A stretch of DNA of 64,000 bases, from positions 1 through 64,000 of the forward strand of contig CAILUT010000001.1 in assembly GCA_903837495.1 (NCBI GenBank). The letters are read 5' to 3'. Made by a program: the position numbers and the translations under genes. The DNA is from an uncultured Flavobacteriales bacterium (GTDB taxonomy: Bacteria > Bacteroidota > Bacteroidia > CAIKAF01). Position 1 is the stretch's first letter; every line of letters begins with the position of its first letter. Positions 60,477 through 64,000 of the stretch are shown here, piece by piece. The notes beneath the pieces were generated by a model. It was given only the letters and a program-made list of their open reading frames with translations. It ran no database searches and was not told the origin of the DNA.

Positions 60477-61004
60477 TTAATTTTTGAAGTATTTGTTTAT
60501 TAATTTCAAAGCAGTATTCGTTTCAATTATCATGATTCGCCCTCCAAAGTGAATTGCGCCAAGAGTTTTTTCATAATGTTCTATGAGTTGTGTCTTTGAA
60601 AGAAAAGAGACATTTCCTTTATGTCCTCTTTGAAAAGATAACTTTCAAGCAAATGCCACCAAATTTCCAGCTACTCCTGTATAAATCTTGTTCTTCCCTT
60701 TGTTAAAAGGAGCACTCCCGACTAGGTGCATATAAACATGGTCTTCTTTCACTTCCAGACTAACCAAGCCTTGGATGATATTCTGATTATTTACAATAGT
60801 CAGTTTATATACATCTCTCGCAGGCTCTTTAAACTCGTCTCGCCAGTTAAAATTCCATCCGTTCTTCTTAGCGACAGACTTCAAATCCGCAATAGTTAAA
60901 ACAGAAATTTCCGTTGCGAAACTATCCCCAGTTACCACATTCTCAATGGAATTAGTTAGGTTATCAACGATGAAGTCTAAACCGTCAGAAGTGTTTCTTT
61001 CCAC
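60477..61004 (-). pseudogene. GNAT-like acetyltransferase interrupted by in-frame TGA
   Basis: One frame from the GTG at 61004 to the TAA at 60477 encodes 175 positions, with a TGA at 60645-60647 (residue 120). Before it: LVSLEVKEDHVYMHLVGSAP, then GVAGNLVAFA; after it: KLSFQRGHKGNVSFLSKTQL, IEHYEKTLGAIHFGGRIM, a typical C-terminal end of this acetyltransferase family. From memory the missing residue is usually Cys. Reading through without frame change on both sides indicates a single nonsense change or sequencing error rather than decay. The 119-residue N-terminal part alone would lack the motif A end of the fold. Confidence 0.8.
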
Positions 61005-61008
61005 AACC

Positions 61009-61016
61009 TAAATTTA
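61009..61016 (-). promoter_or_regulatory. -7 box with leaderless spacing before a GTG start
   Basis: TAAATTTA on the minus strand, then GGTT and the GTG at 61004. Supports the GTG as the true start. Confidence 0.5.
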
Positions 61017-61087
61017 CGAAATCTATCCGTGTTTCCAAAACATTCAAGGTGACCGGGAAGGCATGTGGCAAAACGGTTTGCGGGGGC

Positions 61088-61199
61088 CTGGGGCAGGCGC
61101 AAGGCCTGGGGCAGGCGCAAGGGCTGGGGGCAGGCGCAAGGGCTGGGGGCAGGCGCAAGGCGGGCAGGCGCAAGGCGGGCAGGCGCAAGGCCTGCCCTA
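61088..61199 (-). repeat. (GGCAGGCGCAAGG)n tandem repeat, right edge of islet
   Basis: Six copies of GGCAGGCGCAAGG separated by short variable spacers, ending GGCCTGCCCTAACT. The same ending (GCCTGCCCTAACT) closes the left-hand repeat near 60300. Proline-rich peptides read from it (ALRLPALRLPPALAPAP) are artefacts. Confidence 0.85.
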
Positions 61200-61200
61200 A

Positions 61201-63129
61201 CTATTTATCTCGAACGACCCAAGTAGATTGGCGCTGTTGTAAATTACCAGTAAGAACAAGCAAATAGGTTCCAGGCTTAATTCCTAAAAATGGAATAGAA
61301 TACTCGGCGTTTGGGTTCAAAATCCATTCATCTGTAATTACGCGGCCTTGAAGGTCTATTATTCTAAATCTTAAAGGGCGTTCCGTCCAATCACCCAAGT
61401 CAATGCGGCTGAAATCTGTGCAAGGATTGGGCGAAACCTTAAGAATTGACTTAGCGTTGAACTTAAACAAGTCGTTTCCAGGTATTGAATACTCATGGGC
61501 ACCGATGTCATATAAGCCACCAAAGGGCAAGGTGTTTCCAAAAAAGTCAAAACCTCCGTTGGATGCTCCTAAAAAAGGTTGTAAGTCTGCACCGGCATCA
61601 ATAGCTGCTGAGCCTGCGGGCAATTTGTATGCAGTTAAACTGTTTAAAGGAGCTGGGTAAATGGTTGGAGCAGGAGACGAAACTTGGGTCAGCTGGGGGT
61701 CGGCTTCCAAGCCTGAGGGGGTTCCATTCCAATATTCGCAGTTCGGTCCTAAAGAGCGAAATGAGGCCAAGCCAGAAACACTTGAACCATAAAAAAAGCT
61801 GCCCGTATTGCCGGACGCCCAGTATAAATTGTTCGCAAAAAATGGCTGGCTGCTTGTAAAGGTGGCGGGAACATGAATAAAGGGCAAACCGCCGAAGGTT
61901 TGAAAAATATTGTTGAAGCAATTCACGCCATTCATTTGGTTTCCATAATCGGTCATTTGAAAAGCACTAAAAGATGGATACGTATTGGCAGGAGATGGGG
62001 AAACAACCACCGTGTTATTGTAAAAATCCAATCCATTCCATTGGGTATTCGGGGCAGTAAATAAAGTAACAGGACTGTTGTTGGTTTTGGCATCGCCAAC
62101 ACTTAGGTTATACCGCACAACATTGTTACCCCAAGGGCGAGCTCCCCAGTAATTTCCGAGTAGAATGCCCGCCCCGTCGTTGTCGTGCGAGTAGCAATAC
62201 TGAATGGTTGAGTTGGTAACTCCACCGTCTAAATCAAATCCAAGGCCATCGCAACCAGAGCCCGCAGAATTGTGGTGGCTTTCGCAATATTGAATGGTAA
62301 CCCGATTGGCCGAAAACACCCAAACACCTCCTGGCCCACCACAAGCGGTATTCAAACTGCCAGTTTCATACGCTTCGCATCGTTCAATCAAGGCCGAATC
62401 GATTTGAGAAAGGACTATTCCACTACCCTTATGGTTGTTGGCTGGGTACCCTGTGATGTGATGAACGATGGTATTGGTTATCTTAAAATTAAAATGCGGA
62501 TACGTTGTTGTTTGCTGGTCGTCATACGCCAAAGATACTATCCCGTTTTCTCGGCAATTTTTCACCTCGCAGGAGTCAATCCAAACGTCTTTAAACCCTG
62601 CTTGTATCCCTTGTACGTAGTTGGAATAGAATCGGATTCCACAAAAACCAAAACCACTTACCATTAAATTACGCAAGCGAACGTTCTCAAGGTAACCCGA
62701 GGGTAAATTGGTATAAAACAAAATTCCATCGGAGGGACTTGCATTTCCGTTGCCGGGTCCAATAAAATTTAAATTCTCAAGATAGATACCCGCTGTATTT
62801 GTGGCTTTAAATCCACAGGTACTTGTTAAGGTTGTATTAATGGTAGCCCGACCCGATCCAAAACTAGTTAATACCATGGGGATTCCTGGGTTGTTGGCAT
62901 CGGCTGCATCAAACTCCAAATTGCCCTGAAAAGTATGCCCGCCTTCAAAGAAAAGGGTGTCTCCAGGTAAAAATGTCCTGGAATTGACTTGAGACAGCTG
63001 GGTCCAACCGTCAGAAGGACTTAAACCCGTGGTGTTGTTGCCAAAGCTACAAATGTAGTATCGAGTTGCCCGAACTGAATTCAACAGCAAACCACAGGCA
63101 ACGAAAGAAACGATAAAAAACAGCCTCAT
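61201..63129 (-). CDS. Secreted parallel beta-helix protein with type A sorting domain
   Basis: 642 residues. Signal peptide to about 21 (LNSVRA). A right-handed beta-helix (about 80-430) with repeated NxxI/V-type rungs: NRVTIQYCESHHNSAGSGCD, NSTIQYCYSHDNDGAGILLG, VWIDSCEVKNCRENGIVSLA. It resembles polysaccharide-lyase or alginate-lyase-like helices. A type A T9SS domain ends it (LKVSPNPCTDFSRIDLG, KPGTYLLVLTG). It may bind or cut a surface polysaccharide; no catalytic set is certain. It follows the SGNH gene by 12 bp. Confidence 0.85.
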   Translation of the reverse strand: MRLFFIVSFVACGLLLNSVRATRYYICSFGNNTTGLSPSDGWTQLSQVNSRTFLPGDTLFFEGGHTFQGNLEFDAADANNPGIPMVLTSFGSGRATINTTLTSTCGFKATNTAGIYLENLNFIGPGNGNASPSDGILFYTNLPSGYLENVRLRNLMVSGFGFCGIRFYSNYVQGIQAGFKDVWIDSCEVKNCRENGIVSLAYDDQQTTTYPHFNFKITNTIVHHITGYPANNHKGSGIVLSQIDSALIERCEAYETGSLNTACGGPGGVWVFSANRVTIQYCESHHNSAGSGCDGLGFDLDGGVTNSTIQYCYSHDNDGAGILLGNYWGARPWGNNVVRYNLSVGDAKTNNSPVTLFTAPNTQWNGLDFYNNTVVVSPSPANTYPSFSAFQMTDYGNQMNGVNCFNNIFQTFGGLPFIHVPATFTSSQPFFANNLYWASGNTGSFFYGSSVSGLASFRSLGPNCEYWNGTPSGLEADPQLTQVSSPAPTIYPAPLNSLTAYKLPAGSAAIDAGADLQPFLGASNGGFDFFGNTLPFGGLYDIGAHEYSIPGNDLFKFNAKSILKVSPNPCTDFSRIDLGDWTERPLRFRIIDLQGRVITDEWILNPNAEYSIPFLGIKPGTYLLVLTGNLQQRQSTWVVRDK

Positions 63130-63141
63130 GATTCTATGAGA

Positions 63142-64000
63142 TTACCTAGAAATAGATTGCTTGTGGGCTGCACGCAAATTACCCTGTTCAACAAATACAA
63201 ATACGACCCCTTCTTTGAATAAGTCCGAATTAAGCTGGACCTTGGCACCCTGATGATATGCTTGATAAAGCAATCGCCCATGCAAATCCAAACATCGAAT
63301 CTGAACGGGTTGCGATTTTAAAAAACCTTCCCATTCAATCCATACAGGACCAGAAGATGGATTTGGACGCATATTTACGGCAACCGATGGACTAGGCAAC
63401 GTGTTGGTAACTGACGTGTTGGGCTGAGGGCGAATCAACTCAAATAATCCTTGAGCATACCAACGGGCCAAGTAATCGTTCGGGTGCAATGAATTGGCTG
63501 TACAATGCTTAGCTCCCTTGCGTTGATAAATACTGTCGCTCAGTTGGGTCATATTGAAGCAAACCACCCCTTGAGATTCAAGGCCAAGCAATTCACTTTC
63601 GAATCCCTTCATTAATAGATTTCCGTTGGCTGGGGCACCCATTCCAGCTACATCTGGCAACATGTTGGCAATCAGAATAAACTCAACGTTTGGATTGCCT
63701 TGCCGCATTTTGCTCATCATAGATTGCAGGTAACTTCGAAATTGGGCATTGCTGGTGTTCCCCCAAATGTCATTCATTCCAAAATCGATTAACACCAAGT
63801 CGGGTTGGTTTGGATTGACTAGTGGGATGCAATAATCATCGCCCCATTTGGCGGTCTTTCCTCCGCAAGAACTATTAAATAGTGTTACCCCAACCCCATA
63901 TTCGCGTCGAATTTGTTCTGCGAACATTTCAATATAGCTCTTCATATAGGGAGTATTGGGTGCGAAATTGTTGGGGTCGCCCGCAAAACCACTTACGTTG
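63142..64000 (-). CDS. SGNH/GDSL hydrolase with type A sorting domain (5' end outside window)
   Basis: At least 286 codons; the frame stays open to the window edge, so the N terminus is missing. An ATG at 63945 is internal. Blocks seen: NSSCGGKTAKWGDDY, LVLIDFGMNDIWG (block III Asn), NSLHPNDYLARWYAQ (block V Asp-x-x-His-like HPND). The Ser of block I must lie upstream. A C-terminal T9SS-like domain (VNMRPNPSSGPVWIEW, LFKEGVVFVFVEQ) follows. Probably a secreted esterase acting on acylated polysaccharides, paired with the beta-helix protein. Confidence 0.8.
   Translation of the reverse strand, partial: NVSGFAGDPNNFAPNTPYMKSYIEMFAEQIRREYGVGVTLFNSSCGGKTAKWGDDYCIPLVNPNQPDLVLIDFGMNDIWGNTSNAQFRSYLQSMMSKMRQGNPNVEFILIANMLPDVAGMGAPANGNLLMKGFESELLGLESQGVVCFNMTQLSDSIYQRKGAKHCTANSLHPNDYLARWYAQGLFELIRPQPNTSVTNTLPSPSVAVNMRPNPSSGPVWIEWEGFLKSQPVQIRCLDLHGRLLYQAYHQGAKVQLNSDLFKEGVVFVFVEQGNLRAAHKQSISR

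Noticed and set aside
60645-60647. Selenocysteine at the in-frame TGA
   Set aside because: The position is not a known catalytic one and no convincing stem-loop just downstream was seen; a plain nonsense change is simpler.
61049-61267. Open frames in the (GGCAGGCGCAAGG)n tract
   Set aside because: Low-complexity translation of a tandem repeat.

Overview
The window is chromosomal DNA from a member of the Bacteroidota. Evidence: sigma-ABfr-type -7 boxes (TANNTTTG), almost no Shine-Dalgarno sequences, many proteins with type IX secretion (T9SS) C-terminal signals (type A and gliding-associated type B-like), PKD-domain surface proteins, a two-subunit methylmalonyl-CoA mutase, and the Bacteroidota-style ExbB / membrane protein / ExbD / ExbD cluster. 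I would not place it below phylum from this sequence alone. No rRNA, tRNA, CRISPR array, IS element, prophage or plasmid gene was recognised.

Layout. 1-2.2 kb: dispersed repeats, then a lipoprotein-SCO1-cytochrome c operon. 2.2-6.7 kb: four translationally linked, mostly exported conserved proteins ending in a leucine-rich-repeat protein. 6.7-9.4 kb (minus): prs-rplY-pth and a small lipoprotein. 9.6-12.3 kb: ddl, an acetyltransferase and aspartate kinase. 12.5-17.3 kb: a DUF1801-like protein, peroxiredoxin, DprA, an outer-membrane-type protein and a SRAP protein. 17.3-23 kb: a PNGase F-like T9SS cargo, TatC, an SDR and a DUF502-type protein. 23.3-28.3 kb (minus): RmuC and both methylmalonyl-CoA mutase subunits. 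28.5-37.2 kb: two related giant PKD proteins, a T9SS-A protein, an S74 tail-fibre-like protein and a glucuronyl C5-epimerase-like protein. 37.2-40.7 kb: a ligase-associated exonuclease and ATP-dependent DNA ligase, preceded by a tandem duplication of the exonuclease promoter and 5' end. 40.8-48.6 kb: hydrolase, pdxJ, CBS protein, a secreted protein and a lamin-tail/CotH pair. 48.7-52.1 kb: an active/inactive M16 peptidase pair. 52.6-56.6 kb (minus): photolyase and the ExbB/ExbD energiser cluster. 57.3-60.2 kb: tyrS and an M49-like metallopeptidase. 60.3-61.0 kb: an AT-rich islet with an acetyltransferase gene broken by an in-frame TGA and a 55-codon partner gene. 61.2-64 kb: a beta-helix T9SS protein and the 3' part of an SGNH hydrolase gene.

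The housekeeping genes are ordinary. The unusual content is mainly structural: (i) at least ten genes whose -7 box ends 4-5 nt before the start codon, implying leaderless mRNAs; (ii) a GC-rich repeat family of about 150 bp at many gene ends, one copy of which borders a partial gene duplication; (iii) a second repeat family built around AGCCACGAATGCACGAATG, including an 86-bp tandem array; (iv) the nonsense-interrupted acetyltransferase islet bounded by (GGCAGGCGCAAGG)n repeats; (v) the four-gene LRR cassette; and (vi) a cysteine-containing variant of the type B sorting domain shared by two neighbouring giants.
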